A stretch of DNA of 64,000 bases from a bacterium. GTDB taxonomy: Bacteria > Bacillota > Bacilli > Lactobacillales > Streptococcaceae. The notes under the pieces were generated by a model. It made no database searches. It saw only the letters and a program-made list of their open reading frames with translations, and was not told the DNA's origin. Of this stretch, positions 53,739-63,614 are shown piece after piece (position 1 is the first letter of the stretch; each line of letters opens with the position of its first letter). The stretch covers positions 17,944 through 81,943 of the forward strand of contig CAJNCV010000010.1 in assembly GCA_905221385.1 (NCBI GenBank), given 5' to 3'. The position numbers and the translations under genes are program-made.

Positions 53739-54467
53739 CTAGCTTTGTGCCTCTTGACTTTCTTCCTTCTTTTCCATGAGATAGATATCTCCGAAACTCT
53801 CCTCTTGCACGAGGATTAGTTCCTGGGTTTTGATTAGCTCTAAGGTCGCCAAAAAGAGGGTGATGACCTCTTGGACATTCTGGGCTTCCTTGAACAAATC
53901 CTGCAAGCGCAACTGTTCTCGTCCAGTCAAGGACTCTTTTACGATGACCATCATATCCTCAATCTTATACTCATCCCGCAAAATGGTCGTGTAATTCTGA
54001 GCGAATTCCTCTTTTTTCTTGGCTAGGATATTGGAAAAAGCCAAAAAGAGGTCAATGGTCGTCCTATCATGCACAAGCTCCGCATCTTCGTAGATCAACT
54101 CTGTCGGCGCTTTGGAATAGTACTGAGCCCGATCTTGGTGCTTAGCCTCCAAGTGCTCACCCAAGAGTTTGAACTTGCGGTATTCTTCGATTTGGGAGAG
54201 AAGGTCCTGCTCCAGATCATCCTCTAAGTCTGTCACTTCTGCTACCTTTGGAAGAAGCTTGCGGCTCTTAATCAGCATCAGCTGACTGGCCATAACCATA
54301 TACTCGCCCGTTACTTCCAGACGCATGGCCTGTAGAGTTGAGACATAGGCTAGATACTGTTCGATGACTTCTGTAATGGGCACATCGTAGATATCCATCT
54401 GGTACTTAGAAACCAAGTGCAAGAGCAGGTCCAGGGGTCCTTCAAAATCTTTTAATTTAATATCCAT
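53739..54467 (-). CDS. scpA: Segregation and condensation protein A
   Basis: ScpA is the kleisin bridging the Smc ATPase heads. The 242-residue protein has the N-terminal block [30 protein letters not shown] (binds Smc neck), an acidic linker ([25 protein letters not shown]) and a C-terminal winged helix ([33 protein letters not shown]). It overlaps xerD by one base (TAATG), keeping the usual xerD-scpA-scpB-rluB order. Confidence 0.96.
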   Translation of the reverse strand: MDIKLKDFEGPLDLLLHLVSKYQMDIYDVPITEVIEQYLAYVSTLQAMRLEVTGEYMVMASQLMLIKSRKLLPKVAEVTDLEDDLEQDLLSQIEEYRKFKLLGEHLEAKHQDRAQYYSKAPTELIYEDAELVHDRTTIDLFLAFSNILAKKKEEFAQNYTTILRDEYKIEDMMVIVKESLTGREQLRLQDLFKEAQNVQEVITLFLATLELIKTQELILVQEESFGDIYLMEKKEESQEAQS

Positions 54468-55201
54468 TATCTATATTTTTCTAAGGTCAGGACTGTTTTT
54501 AATCCTAATTTTTTTGCAATTTCGTACAAATCGACCTTGTTTTCTATTTGTCTTAGAATGAACTGTTCCCGCAAGGCTTGGGCTGATAAGGTGGGGAAAC
54601 CTTTCTCCTTGACAAAGGACTCCAGCTGACGAAAGGCCCACTGACGAGAATAGGCTTTTCCTCCCCTTTCAAAGAGATAGGTTTGCCCCATCAAAGGTTC
54701 CAATTCTGAAAGCAAGGTCCTAGGAATGGCTACAATCCTCTGTTGGGAAGCCTTGTTAATTCGCAATACCTGAAAATCCAGATTGATATCTGCAACCTTA
54801 AGGGCCAAAATCTCACTTGGCAAGAGCCCTAGCTCCAAGATAAGAAGCGCCAGCAAGCGTCCTTCTGGATAATTACTTTCCAGCCAAAAAGACTCTAGGT
54901 CTAACAGTTCTGGCTTTTCGGTCTTCTTTTCAGCTTGTTTGGCTAATGCCAAGCGGTAAAAACTGTCCACCTCTCCTCTTTGATAAAGAAAGTAGAGAAA
55001 TTGGTTACAGGCCGAAAGTTTTCGCTTCTGGGCGCTGATTTTTAGATTGGTTAGCTGGGCTTGGTAAATCTTGAGACTGGTCTCAGAAATCCGCTCCCCT
55101 ACCATATCTAAAAACTGCTCCAGATCATACTTATAAGACTGCTTTGAATTGGCAGACAAGCCCTGCTTTTTCTCTAAAAAGGCTGAAATGCTATCTCTCA
55201 T
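54467..55201 (-). CDS. xerD: XerD-like tyrosine recombinase family protein
   Basis: A 244-residue protein with the SAM-like N-terminal domain ([32 protein letters not shown]) and a tyrosine-recombinase catalytic fold, ending [10 protein letters not shown]. The expected HxLRH motif is replaced by QALREQF, so some catalytic residues are missing, as known for the streptococcal XerD-like proteins; the true dif recombinase in streptococci is XerS. I start at ATG 55201 (family start, ATGA overlap with cbpB) rather than 55207. Role perhaps structural, given the scpAB operon. Confidence 0.9.
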   Translation of the reverse strand: MRDSISAFLEKKQGLSANSKQSYKYDLEQFLDMVGERISETSLKIYQAQLTNLKISAQKRKLSACNQFLYFLYQRGEVDSFYRLALAKQAEKKTEKPELLDLESFWLESNYPEGRLLALLILELGLLPSEILALKVADINLDFQVLRINKASQQRIVAIPRTLLSELEPLMGQTYLFERGGKAYSRQWAFRQLESFVKEKGFPTLSAQALREQFILRQIENKVDLYEIAKKLGLKTVLTLEKYR

Positions 55202-55659
55202 TTGCATCGAATCTCATATTCCTTACTAAAGTCATGCAAGAGGGCATTAACTGCCTTGAGGATGGACTTGCGCGTGATGATTCCTTGGAAAATTCCTTCA
55301 CCATCTACGACTGGCAAGAAAGGTTCATCTACCAGTTTATGGAGGACCTCTGTGATGTTATAGTCTGGAGCAACAACTGCCACATCCGTCTTGGTCATAT
55401 TGACGATGTCTGTCGTTGCCATCTGCTCATCCGTCAAACCTTGCTCCATTTGATAAGCCAAAATGTCTCTCAGACCAATGGTTCCAACAAAGCGTTTGTC
55501 AAAGGTCACAACAGGGATACGGGTATAAGTGATTTGGCTCAACACTAAAATCGCATGATCAGCATTATGGGTATCAATCAAGGCTGCTAGATTCTCAGCA
55601 GGGGTAAGAAAAGTCTCTTCCTGCTCCAATAAAAATGCTTCAAATTCCTTGGCAATCAT
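55198..55659 (-). CDS. cbpB: Cyclic-di-AMP-binding CBS domain protein CbpB
   Basis: A 153-residue protein with two CBS domains (about 15-70, with HAILVLSQITYTRIPVVTFDKRFVGTIGLRDI, and 80-140, with ITEVLHKLVDEPFLPVVDGEGIFQGIITRKSIL). It matches the DarB/CbpB family, which binds c-di-AMP and, in Bacillus and Listeria, regulates Rel or pyruvate carboxylase. Overlaps the phosphodiesterase and xerD by 4 bases each. Confidence 0.85.
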   Translation of the reverse strand: MIAKEFEAFLLEQEETFLTPAENLAALIDTHNADHAILVLSQITYTRIPVVTFDKRFVGTIGLRDILAYQMEQGLTDEQMATTDIVNMTKTDVAVVAPDYNITEVLHKLVDEPFLPVVDGEGIFQGIITRKSILKAVNALLHDFSKEYEIRCK

Positions 55660-56177
55660 CGAGCAAACTCCTTGGACAAGCCTGGATAAATCTCATGATC
55701 ACGTGTCAAAAAGTCTACTTTAAAATAGCTGTCATCAATCTCCACACGGGCATAGAGGCATTCTCTAATAGTGCCTCGTGGTTGGCTGATGGAGCCTGGA
55801 TTGAGGAAGAGCGTCTTTCCTTCCATCCAAGCACTTGGCACATGCAAGTGACCATAGAGACAGATATCGGCATCTTCTTCCTGAGCCCAGTAGTCCAACT
55901 TTTGAAAGTTGAAATTGATATCAAATAAATGTCCGTGAGTCTGGATAATCTTTGTAGAACCAAGTTGAGTCACCAAACGTTCTGGGTAACCAGCATAAAA
56001 GTCCATGTTGCCTTTGACGACATGGATACCCTCCCAAAGTGGAGCATCAGGACGGAGTTCTGAATCACCATCGTGGAAAATGGCATCGACTTTCCCCAGA
56101 TAGCGATCACGAATTTCTTCCACAATCAAGCTATCGCCATGGGAATCACTCATTACAATGATGGTTTGCTTTGCCAT
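55656..56177 (-). CDS. YfcE/MJ0936-type metallophosphodiesterase
   Basis: A 173-residue calcineurin-like phosphoesterase with the two-metal motifs IVMSDSHGD (Asp, His), FHDGDSEL (Asp), VKGNMDF (Asn), QTHGHLFDI (His) and [10 protein letters not shown] (His). It hydrolyses phosphodiesters; the natural substrate is unclear. It overlaps the ITPase gene by 25 bases and cbpB by 4. Confidence 0.92.
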   Translation of the reverse strand: MAKQTIIVMSDSHGDSLIVEEIRDRYLGKVDAIFHDGDSELRPDAPLWEGIHVVKGNMDFYAGYPERLVTQLGSTKIIQTHGHLFDINFNFQKLDYWAQEEDADICLYGHLHVPSAWMEGKTLFLNPGSISQPRGTIRECLYARVEIDDSYFKVDFLTRDHEIYPGLSKEFAR

Positions 56178-57124
56178 GATGGAAATACCTCCAAAAGTTT
56201 CTTAACGGCTAAGGCACGGTGAGATTGGCTATTTTTTTCTTCAAGGGTTAGTTCTGCTGAGGATTTACCTGTCTCTCCTACCAGGAAGAGGGGATCATAG
56301 CCAAAGCCATTTTCACCCTTAGGTTCAAAGTTAATGTAGCCTGGCCATTCAGCTTCAACCACCAAACTTTCCTTACCTGGACTAGCTACGACTAAGGTTG
56401 TGTGGAATTGAGCCGAACGATCCTTGAGATCAAAGACCATGGCCAATTCGTGCAAGAGCTTGGCATTATTTTCACGGTCAGTCGCTCCCACTCCTGCAAA
56501 ACGGGCTGACCAGACACCTGGCAAACCACCAAGAACATCGACTTTGAGGCCTGAGTCATCTGCTAGAACCATCTTGCCTGTTAATTGGGAAATGGTTTCT
56601 GCCTTGAGGCGGGCATTTTCTTCAAAGGTCATGCCTGTTTCTGCTACTTCGGGTAGGTCTGGATAATCATTAAGATTTTCCACATCATAGCCTAGTTTCT
56701 CAAAGATAGCTCGGAATTCCTTGGTCTTGCCTTCGTTTCGAGTCGCAATCAACAAGGTTTCTCTAACCTTACTAGTTTCAAAGAAGTCTTGAACTTTGAC
56801 TCCTTCTTTAGGCAATTCTACATGCAGGAGCTGCCCATTTTCAACCAAGAGCGGGGCCCCCTGACGTTGGATGACTTCCAAGTTACGTCCTGCTTCTGCA
56901 TTTAAAATCTCAACGATAAAAGAGAGCAGACGGAAGTTAGAAGACCAGCGTATTACCGTTATCGTAATCGGAAAGCCATTTTCCTCATCACGAAAAATCC
57001 GCGCCAAATCCATAAAATCAAGCTCAAGCGGATCTTTGATGAGGCTGTAGATGCCTCCATAGACATCCCAGACACCGACATACCAGTCCTGGTCGTCCTT
57101 GTATTCATAAATTTTGTTTGTCAT
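56153..57124 (-). CDS. rdgB: Non-canonical purine NTP pyrophosphatase with N-terminal extension
   Basis: A 323-residue protein. The C-terminal ~195 residues are the Ham1/RdgB/Maf-like ITPase domain ([63 protein letters not shown]) that removes dITP and XTP from the nucleotide pool. The N-terminal ~125 residues form an extra domain ([23 protein letters not shown]) seen in streptococci. I start at ATG 57124, which overlaps the murI stop as ATGA, not at the longer in-frame start. Confidence 0.93.
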   Translation of the reverse strand: MTNKIYEYKDDQDWYVGVWDVYGGIYSLIKDPLELDFMDLARIFRDEENGFPITITVIRWSSNFRLLSFIVEILNAEAGRNLEVIQRQGAPLLVENGQLLHVELPKEGVKVQDFFETSKVRETLLIATRNEGKTKEFRAIFEKLGYDVENLNDYPDLPEVAETGMTFEENARLKAETISQLTGKMVLADDSGLKVDVLGGLPGVWSARFAGVGATDRENNAKLLHELAMVFDLKDRSAQFHTTLVVASPGKESLVVEAEWPGYINFEPKGENGFGYDPLFLVGETGKSSAELTLEEKNSQSHRALAVKKLLEVFPSWQSKPSL

Positions 57125-57915
57125 AATGTTACATGCTCCACATGAATCTCTTTTTCCAGCCATTCTGCTCCAATTTGGGCAAAACTTTGGCTGCTAGCTG
57201 TTGTGTAAAAACGGTGATCAAGTGGCCCAGCATCACGACCACGATTGATTTCAAAATAATTGAGTAAGACTGAGATATCCCGTACACACTCTGCCCCACT
57301 ATCGATGAGCTGAACCTTTGGTCCCATGACATTCTGGATGATAGGGCGAAGGAGCGGATAATGAGTGCAGCCCAAAATCAGGCTATCCACCTTGCCAACC
57401 AAGGGACGTAGGGTTTCATAGACGACTTTCTTGGTTACACTGGTTGACAGGGCACCAGACTCGACCAAGGGGGCAAACTTGGGACAGGCCAAACTTTCCA
57501 CCTGTAAGTCTGGATCCAAATCATGGATTTTCTGACGGTAGATGTCTGATTGTACCGTCATGAGGGTTCCAATCACTCCGATTTTCCCGCCTTGACTGGA
57601 CTTAATAGCTGCCGAAGCTCCTGGCAAAATCACACCTAGGACAGGAATATCTAGTTTCGCCTTGATTTCTTCCCAGACGACCGCAGTCGCAGTATTACAA
57701 GCAATGACAATCATTTTGACATCCTTGGTCAAAAGAAAGTTGACCAACTGCCAAGTATATTCACGAATTTGCTCAGCAGGACGGGGACCATAGGGCGCCC
57801 GCGCCGAATCTCCAATATAGACGATTTCTTCATGGGGAAGCTGGCGCATGAGCTCACGAACAACAGTCAAGCCCCCGACACCCGAATCCAAAAAACCAAT
57901 TGGTCGATTATCCAT
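57121..57915 (-). CDS. murI: Glutamate racemase
   Basis: MurI makes D-glutamate for peptidoglycan. The 264-residue protein has both catalytic cysteine motifs, [11 protein letters not shown] and [11 protein letters not shown], the Asp-Ser motif [13 protein letters not shown], and [14 protein letters not shown]. First gene in the murI-rdgB-yfcE-cbpB-xerD-scpA-scpB-rluB-yidD run. Confidence 0.96.
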   Translation of the reverse strand: MDNRPIGFLDSGVGGLTVVRELMRQLPHEEIVYIGDSARAPYGPRPAEQIREYTWQLVNFLLTKDVKMIVIACNTATAVVWEEIKAKLDIPVLGVILPGASAAIKSSQGGKIGVIGTLMTVQSDIYRQKIHDLDPDLQVESLACPKFAPLVESGALSTSVTKKVVYETLRPLVGKVDSLILGCTHYPLLRPIIQNVMGPKVQLIDSGAECVRDISVLLNYFEINRGRDAGPLDHRFYTTASSQSFAQIGAEWLEKEIHVEHVTL

Positions 57916-58120
57916 ACAGTCTTCTTTCTAGTCTTTTTTCTGATTGATAGTTCATCATGATTACTCGTCCTAAATGAACGGATAGACAGCTTGATAAAAT
58001 GTCAACTGCCTCTCTATTAATCATAATCAAATATCAATAGAATGCAAGGAAAAAGTCTTATCCTTGAGAACTATTAAACATAGTGAGAAGTCTGGAACTT
58101 TCATCCCAGACTTTTCCTAT

Positions 58121-58366
58121 TTATTTCTTTTTATTGTTAGCAAGAGCTGCTTTTTGTTGGCGGATGATTTGGTGGTAAACTTGTTGTACCTTGGCTTCGC
58201 TTGGCTTTTGACCATTTGCGCTCAAAAGAGCACGAACTGCCTCAGCGTTCAAACGTGGGTTGTCCGCAAATTCTTTTTCGATTTGCTTACGAACCAAGTA
58301 CATCCCTCCAAGAGCTCCTCCTAGAAAAGCTAGCACAATCAAGACAATTGCTAAAAGTAAATCCAT
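58121..58366 (-). CDS. YneF family membrane-anchored protein
   Basis: An 81-residue protein with one N-terminal membrane helix ([25 protein letters not shown]) and a basic C-terminal helical region ([41 protein letters not shown]), the UPF0154/YneF pattern. Function unknown. It is transcribed alone, with a weak inverted repeat (AAGTCTGG/CCAGACTT) at 58087-58112 behind it. Confidence 0.92.
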   Translation of the reverse strand: MDLLLAIVLIVLAFLGGALGGMYLVRKQIEKEFADNPRLNAEAVRALLSANGQKPSEAKVQQVYHQIIRQQKAALANNKKK

Positions 58367-58463
58367 TCTTTTTCTCCTGTTTCTTTTTGAGTCTTCTATA
58401 TTATACCATAAAGTGACTTTCCTGACTAGTTTGTTTTACGCTTTCAAGAAGGGTAATAGGCGA

Positions 58464-58504
58464 CAAAAAAGGAGCCCTGCATTTCAATAAAAGAGGGCCC
58501 CTTG
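58464..58504 (-). terminator. Terminator after treC
   Basis: On the minus strand AAGGGGCCC, 17-base loop, GGGCTCCTTTTTT, immediately behind the treC stop. Confidence 0.85.
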
Positions 58505-58510
58505 CTGCGT

Positions 58511-60136
58511 TTAATGTACATAGATAGCCAACGTTTGATATGGTTTAAGTAGAATTTTTTCTGATACTTCTACATCTTCATAGTTTGAAATCAGAATCTG
58601 TCCATTTTGGTAGGCTGCTGGTAGCTCAATTTCTACTTCTGTGGCATAAAAGTTATTGAGGACCAGTAACTTTTCATCCTCATACTGACGTTCAAAGGCA
58701 TAGACTTGCTGACTGTCTTCAAAGGCCGGTTTGTAGCTTCCTTCTGAGATAATAGGCATTTCCTTACGAAGTCGAATCAAGTCTTGGTAGAAGGTGAAAA
58801 TTGGGCCTTGGATTTCATTTTCTACGTTGATCTGAGGGTAGGATTTTCCTGCCTTCAGCCATGGAGTTCCTTTTGTGAAACCAGCATTTTCTGAAGCATC
58901 CCACTGCATGGGAATGCGTGAATTATCTCGTGACTTAGCCTGAATAATCTGGAAGGCTTCTTGCTCACTTTTCCCTTCTTTTAAGAGCATCTGATAAGCA
59001 TTGATGGACTCGACATCAACATAATCAGCCATGGAATCATAGTCTGGGTCAACCATTCCAATTTCCTCACCCATATAGATATAAGGTGTCCCACGTGACA
59101 GGTGAATGCTGGCAGCCAGCATAGTCGCCCCTTCATTGAGGAAATGTTGAATATCGACAAAACGATTCAAGGCTCGTGGTTGGTCGTGATTGTTCCAAAA
59201 GAGGGCACTCCAGCCGTTTTTGTCACTCATTTCCTTGCCCCAACTATGGTAAAGACTTTTCAACTCTTCGAAATCAAAGGGAGCTAAAGTCCACTTCTGC
59301 CCATCCTTGTAGTCCACCTTGAGATGATGGAAATTAAAGGTCATGGATAATTCCTGACGGTCAGGTGACGAATAGAGGACACAGTTTTCCATGGTTGTCG
59401 AGGACATTTCCCCAACTGTCATAAAGCTATCGTCTGATCCAAAAGTGGCTTGGTTCATCATGCGTAAATAGTCATGAACGATGGGCTTGTCTGTGTAAGC
59501 TGGCTTTCCTTCATTTTCAGGGCAATCCACTAAGACCTCATCCTTGCCAATCAAATTGATTACATCAAATCGGAAACCTTTGACTCCCTTGTCTCGCCAG
59601 AAATTAACAACCTTGAAAAGTTCCTTGCGAACATTGGGATTGCGCCAATTAAGGTCAGCCTGGGCCTCATCAAAGAGGTGGAGATAGTATTTCCCTGTCT
59701 CCCCGAAAGGCGCCCAGGCAGAGCCGCCAAACTTAGACTGCCAGTCTGTCGGTTGGTCTTGGATGAAGAAAAAGTCTTGGTAGTACTGGTCGCCAGCTAG
59801 GGCTTTCTGAAACCATTCGTGTTCTGTCGAGCAATGATTGAGCACCATATCTAACATAAAGTCAATCTTGTGCTCTCTACAGACACGTACCATCTCTTCA
59901 AAATCAGCCATATCACCAAAAAGAGGATCCACTGCCATATAATCTGAAATATCGTAACCATTATCCCGTTGGGGGCTTGGATAAAATGGATTGAGCCAGA
60001 CCATATCCACGCCCAGTTTGGCTAGATAGGGGATTTTCTCGATAATCCCACGGAAATCCCCAATACCATTTCCAGTGGTGTCTTTATATGATTTTGGATA
60101 GATTTGATAGACTACTTTTCGTTTATCAAGTGCCAT
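58511..60136 (-). CDS. treC: Trehalose-6-phosphate hydrolase (alpha,alpha-phosphotrehalase)
   Basis: TreC splits trehalose 6-phosphate, delivered by TreP, into glucose and glucose 6-phosphate. The 541-residue GH13 enzyme has the four conserved regions: DMVLNHCS, GFRFDVINLIG (nucleophile Asp), TVGEMSS (acid Glu) and FWNNHDQPRAL, and YQIYPKSYKDTTGNGIGDF at the start. It lies 63 bases behind treP in a treP-treC operon. Confidence 0.96.
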   Translation of the reverse strand: MALDKRKVVYQIYPKSYKDTTGNGIGDFRGIIEKIPYLAKLGVDMVWLNPFYPSPQRDNGYDISDYMAVDPLFGDMADFEEMVRVCREHKIDFMLDMVLNHCSTEHEWFQKALAGDQYYQDFFFIQDQPTDWQSKFGGSAWAPFGETGKYYLHLFDEAQADLNWRNPNVRKELFKVVNFWRDKGVKGFRFDVINLIGKDEVLVDCPENEGKPAYTDKPIVHDYLRMMNQATFGSDDSFMTVGEMSSTTMENCVLYSSPDRQELSMTFNFHHLKVDYKDGQKWTLAPFDFEELKSLYHSWGKEMSDKNGWSALFWNNHDQPRALNRFVDIQHFLNEGATMLAASIHLSRGTPYIYMGEEIGMVDPDYDSMADYVDVESINAYQMLLKEGKSEQEAFQIIQAKSRDNSRIPMQWDASENAGFTKGTPWLKAGKSYPQINVENEIQGPIFTFYQDLIRLRKEMPIISEGSYKPAFEDSQQVYAFERQYEDEKLLVLNNFYATEVEIELPAAYQNGQILISNYEDVEVSEKILLKPYQTLAIYVH

Positions 60137-60199
60137 CTGTTTCTCCTTTTCTGATAAAAGGGAGGAACTGATGTTCCTTTCCTGTTTGTACTATTTCGA

Positions 60200-62218
60200 T
60201 TAGATTCGTGTAGCGACCATGAGAGCTTCCCCTGCTTGGATAGTTCTTGGATAAGTTCCAGTAATAGTCACTGTATAAGCATCTTGATTGGTAATGATAA
60301 CAGGAGTTTCTGTTACGAGACCTGCAGCCTTAATGACATCCATATCAAAACGAATCAATTTCTGACCAACTGTGACGTGGTCTCCTTGGGCTACAAGACT
60401 TTCAAAACCTTTGCCATCAAGTCCTACTGTATCCATACCGATGTGAATGAGCAATTCTACCCCCTCGTCAGAGACAATACCGATGGCATGCTGGGTAGGG
60501 AAAAGCACCGTCACTGTCCCATTGACCGGAGAAGTCAACTCCCCTTGGCTTGGTTCAATGACCAGACCTTGTCCCATGACGCCTGATGCAAAAACAGGAT
60601 CTGTTGCTTGACTCAATTCTTTCACTTGACCAGTAAGTGGGCTGACAATTTCTACTGGAGCAAGGGTTACTGGTTCATGACTGACAAATTCTGCCTCTTC
60701 TTGGGCAGCAAATTCTGCCTGTAAGGCTGTATCATCCTCTGTCTTTGTAAAGAGACCGACTTTGCGGAAGAAGAAAGTCAAGAGCATTGGTACAACAATA
60801 GCAACTAGCATGGTTCCTGCAAACGGCAGCATGTATTGAGGTTGAATAGAGAGGATACCTGGCAAACCACCGATACCAATAGAAGCCGCCGTTACATTGA
60901 AAGTAACGGATAACATCCCTGCAAGGGCTGAACCAATCATCCCAGCTACAAATGGATAGATGTATTTGACATTGACCCCAAAGAGGGCTGGTTCTGTAAC
61001 ACCGAGATAGGCTGAAATGGTTGCAGGAAGTGAAATCTGAGCCTCACGCTCATCATGACGATGCATGAAATAATAGGCAAATACAGCAGAACCTTGGGCA
61101 ATATTAGAAAGAGCAATCATTGGCCAGAGGGCAGTTCCGCCAGCATCCGCAATCAATTGTGTGTCAATGGCATTTGTCATATGGTGCAGACCTGTGATGA
61201 CAAATGGAGCGTAGAGGGCACCAAAAATCGCACCGAAGAGCCATTTAACTGGACCAGTTAAGCCTGCCAATACAACTGCTGAAAGTCCTTGCCCAATTGT
61301 CCAACCGATTGGCCCCAAAACAGTGTGAGCCAAAATCAAGGCTGGAATCAATGACAAGAAAGGCACAAAAATCATGGAAATCACTTCTGGAATATGCTTG
61401 CGCCAGAAGATTTCAAGATAAGACAGACTCAAGCCTGCAAGCAAGGCTGGGATAACTTGAGCCTGGTAACCGATACGATTAACAGTAAAGTAGCCAAAAT
61501 TCCAGACCCAGTTGGCTGCGATTTCTTCTGTTGAAGTAGAAGCAACTGCATAGGCATTGAGCAACTGTGGCGAAACCAAACAGATTCCGAGCACAATTCC
61601 CAAGATTTGGCTGGTTCCCATCTTACGAGAAACAGACCAGGTAATCCCTACTGGTAAGAACTGGAAGATTGCTTCACCAGGCAACCAGAGGAAGTGATTA
61701 ACCCCTGACCAAAATGGGGACACGTCGGTAATCGTGTTGTAGATAGGCTGACCGTCTTGGGTTACCTGAGCAACTCCATCAACGATTTTTTGCCCTAACC
61801 ATTCCCAATGCACACCTTCCAAAACATTACGGAAACCGAGGATCAACCCTCCAACTATCAAGGCTGGAATAATTGGTGTAAAGATTTCTGCTAGAGTGGT
61901 CATGATACGTTGAAGCACGTTTTGATTGCTCTTAGCTGCGGACTTGGCTGCTTCTTTGGAGACACCCTCAATGCCTGAAACAGCTGTAAAATCATTGTAA
62001 AAAATCGGTACATCATTCCCAATAATCACCTGAAATTGACCCGCGTTGGTAAAGGTCCCTTTGACGGCTGGAATCGACTCGATAGCCTTAACATTGGCCT
62101 TCTTTTCGTCACCGAGAACAAAGCGCATCCGCGTCGCACAGTGGGTGACAGCAGTGACATTCTCCTTGCCTCCGATTGCTTGAAGCAGATCTTTGGCTTC
62201 TTGTTCAAATTTTCCCAT
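60200..62218 (-). CDS. treP: PTS trehalose transporter, EIIBCA
   Basis: TreP imports and phosphorylates trehalose. The 672-residue protein has EIIB (1-85; VTAVTHCATRMRF with the phospho-Cys at about 27), a ten-helix EIIC (about 110-460) and a C-terminal EIIA domain of the glucose type (about 520-672; LLIHIGMDTVGLDGKGF with active His). I start at 62218: AAGGAGAATC is just ahead and the family begins MGKFEQEAKDLL. An open frame continues upstream but contains the promoter. Confidence 0.96.
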   Translation of the reverse strand: MGKFEQEAKDLLQAIGGKENVTAVTHCATRMRFVLGDEKKANVKAIESIPAVKGTFTNAGQFQVIIGNDVPIFYNDFTAVSGIEGVSKEAAKSAAKSNQNVLQRIMTTLAEIFTPIIPALIVGGLILGFRNVLEGVHWEWLGQKIVDGVAQVTQDGQPIYNTITDVSPFWSGVNHFLWLPGEAIFQFLPVGITWSVSRKMGTSQILGIVLGICLVSPQLLNAYAVASTSTEEIAANWVWNFGYFTVNRIGYQAQVIPALLAGLSLSYLEIFWRKHIPEVISMIFVPFLSLIPALILAHTVLGPIGWTIGQGLSAVVLAGLTGPVKWLFGAIFGALYAPFVITGLHHMTNAIDTQLIADAGGTALWPMIALSNIAQGSAVFAYYFMHRHDEREAQISLPATISAYLGVTEPALFGVNVKYIYPFVAGMIGSALAGMLSVTFNVTAASIGIGGLPGILSIQPQYMLPFAGTMLVAIVVPMLLTFFFRKVGLFTKTEDDTALQAEFAAQEEAEFVSHEPVTLAPVEIVSPLTGQVKELSQATDPVFASGVMGQGLVIEPSQGELTSPVNGTVTVLFPTQHAIGIVSDEGVELLIHIGMDTVGLDGKGFESLVAQGDHVTVGQKLIRFDMDVIKAAGLVTETPVIITNQDAYTVTITGTYPRTIQAGEALMVATRI

Positions 62219-62264
62219 TTGATTCTCCTTATACTTGTCAAAGCAAGCTTGACTTGATAACTCT

Positions 62265-62293
62265 ATTGTAAACGATACCAAACTTGTAGGCAA
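62265..62293 (-). promoter_or_regulatory. treP promoter with overlapping cre-like site
   Basis: Minus-strand -35 TTGCCT (62288-62293), 17-base spacer, -10 TACAAT (62265-62270). The plus strand at 62267-62280, TGTAAACGATACCA, fits the cre consensus with one mismatch and covers the -10. Confidence 0.65.
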
Positions 62294-62335
62294 CTTGTTT
62301 GTTTTAAAAAGAGGATATTTTTGTAAATTTCCCAT

Positions 62336-62363
62336 CACTTGTATGGTAAAATAGATACAAGTG
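62336..62363. promoter_or_regulatory. Candidate TreR operator between treP and treR
   Basis: Perfect 9-base arms CACTTGTAT/ATACAAGTG with a 10-base centre. The TTGTAT half resembles the Bacillus TreR site. A TAAAAT -10 for treR lies inside the centre, so TreR may control its own gene and treP. Confidence 0.65.
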
Positions 62364-62393
62364 GATATAAAATAAGACTCAAAACCCATTTAA

Positions 62394-62543
62394 TACTCAA
62401 TGAAAATCAAAGAGCAAACTAGGAAACTAGTCGCAGGTTGCTCAAAACATTGTTTTGAGGTTGTAGATAAGACTGACGAAGCCAGTCACATATATACGGT
62501 AAGGCGACGCTGACGTGGTTTGAAGAGATTTTCGAAGAGTATA
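62394..62543 (-). repeat. BOX element between treP and treR
   Basis: Read on the minus strand: TACTCTTCGAAAATCTCTTC and CCACGTCAGCGTCGCCTTAC (BOX A), a short GACTGGCTTCGTCAGTC hairpin (part of B), then CCTCAAAACAATGTTTTGAG and TTTGCTCTTTGATTTTCATT (BOX C). It ends about 10 bases before the treR start. Confidence 0.9.
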
Positions 62544-62553
62544 AGGAAGCAAG

Positions 62554-63267
62554 ATGAAGAAATACCAACAATTATTTAAACAAATTCAAAAAACCATTCA
62601 AAACGAGACATATGCTGACGGAGATTTCCTTCCCAGCGAGCACGAACTCATGAATCAGTATCAAGTAAGTCGTGACACCGTCCGAAAAGCTCTGTCTCTC
62701 CTCCAAGACGAGGGATTAATCAAAAAGATAAGAGGACAAGGCTCTCGAGTCGTCAAAAAAGAAACCGTCAATTTCCCTGTCTCCAATCTAACCAGCTACC
62801 AAGAACTGGTCCAGGAACTTGGACTGCGCTCTAAAACAAACGTGGTCAGTCTGGACAAGATCATTATCGATAAAAAATCCTCACTGATAACCGGTTTTCC
62901 AGAGTTTCGAATGGTGTGGAAGGTAGTCCGCCAGCGTGTAGTGGATGACCTGGTATCAGTTCTGGATACGGACTATCTGGATATGGAACTCATCCCAAAT
63001 CTCACTCGCCAAATTGCTGAGCAGTCTATCTACTCGTATATAGAGGACGACCTCAAACTTACCATCGACTATGCTCAGAAAGAAATTACCATTGACCATA
63101 CGAGTGATCGAGACAAGATTCTCATGAACATTGGCAAAGACCCTTATGTCGTTTCAATCAAGTCAAAAGTTTATCTCCAAGACGGGCGCCAGTTTCAGTT
63201 TACCGAAAGTCGGCATAAATTAGAAAAATTTCACTTTGTTGACTTTGCCAAAAGACATCCGAAATAA
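62554..63267 (+). CDS. treR: Trehalose operon repressor TreR (GntR/HutC family)
   Basis: A 237-residue regulator with a GntR winged helix (LPSEHELMNQYQVSRDTVRKALSLLQDEGLIKKIRGQGSRV) and a C-terminal UTRA ligand domain (about 85-235) that in relatives binds trehalose 6-phosphate. Divergent from treP-treC. The ATG follows AAGGAAGCAAG. Confidence 0.94.
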   Translation: MKKYQQLFKQIQKTIQNETYADGDFLPSEHELMNQYQVSRDTVRKALSLLQDEGLIKKIRGQGSRVVKKETVNFPVSNLTSYQELVQELGLRSKTNVVSLDKIIIDKKSSLITGFPEFRMVWKVVRQRVVDDLVSVLDTDYLDMELIPNLTRQIAEQSIYSYIEDDLKLTIDYAQKEITIDHTSDRDKILMNIGKDPYVVSIKSKVYLQDGRQFQFTESRHKLEKFHFVDFAKRHPK

Positions 63268-63289
63268 ACACTTGAGGAAAATAATTCAC

Positions 63290-63545
63290 GAATCATCAAG
63301 ACTTGACGGACAAATTAAAGGTAGAGGTCTATTTTCCAGACCCTCATGAGCCTTGGCAGCGAGGGACTAATAAGAATACCAATGGATTACTACGAGAATA
63401 TTTTCCAAAAGGAAGCGATTTAACATTCATTGCCGAGCACACCATTCAGCTGCGGGAGAACAAACTTAATAATAGGCCACGAAAATGTCTTAACTGGAAA
63501 ACCCCTTATGAAGTTTTCTATGAAGAAAATGTGCACTTAATTTGA
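63290..63545 (+). pseudogene. C-terminal fragment of an IS30-family transposase
   Basis: About 80 residues remain: VYFPDPHEPWQRGTNKNTNG, LLREYFPKGSDL and LNNRPRKCLNWKTPYEVF, the C-terminal part of the rve/integrase core of IS30-type transposases (Glu of the DDE triad would lie in the N-K/E-N-T-N-G region; here Lys replaces the usual Glu of GTNENTNG). The N-terminal three quarters are missing, so it cannot transpose. Confidence 0.85.
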
Positions 63546-63555
63546 CAATTCAAGA

Positions 63556-63614
63556 CGACAAAATAGTCTCCATAATATCTATAGGGGATTTACCCACTAC
63601 AAATATTATAGAGC
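63556..63614 (+). mobile_element. Terminal inverted repeat end of the IS30-family fragment
   Basis: Just behind the transposase stop. Its reverse complement matches 19863-19921. The following 63615-64000 shows no intact gene or RNA that I can support; it has several frame-broken stretches and may be another remnant. Confidence 0.7.

Noticed and set aside
62219..62389. N-terminal extension of treP by 57 codons
   Set aside because: It would translate across the treP promoter and the TreR-like dyad; the family start with a good ribosome site is at 62218.
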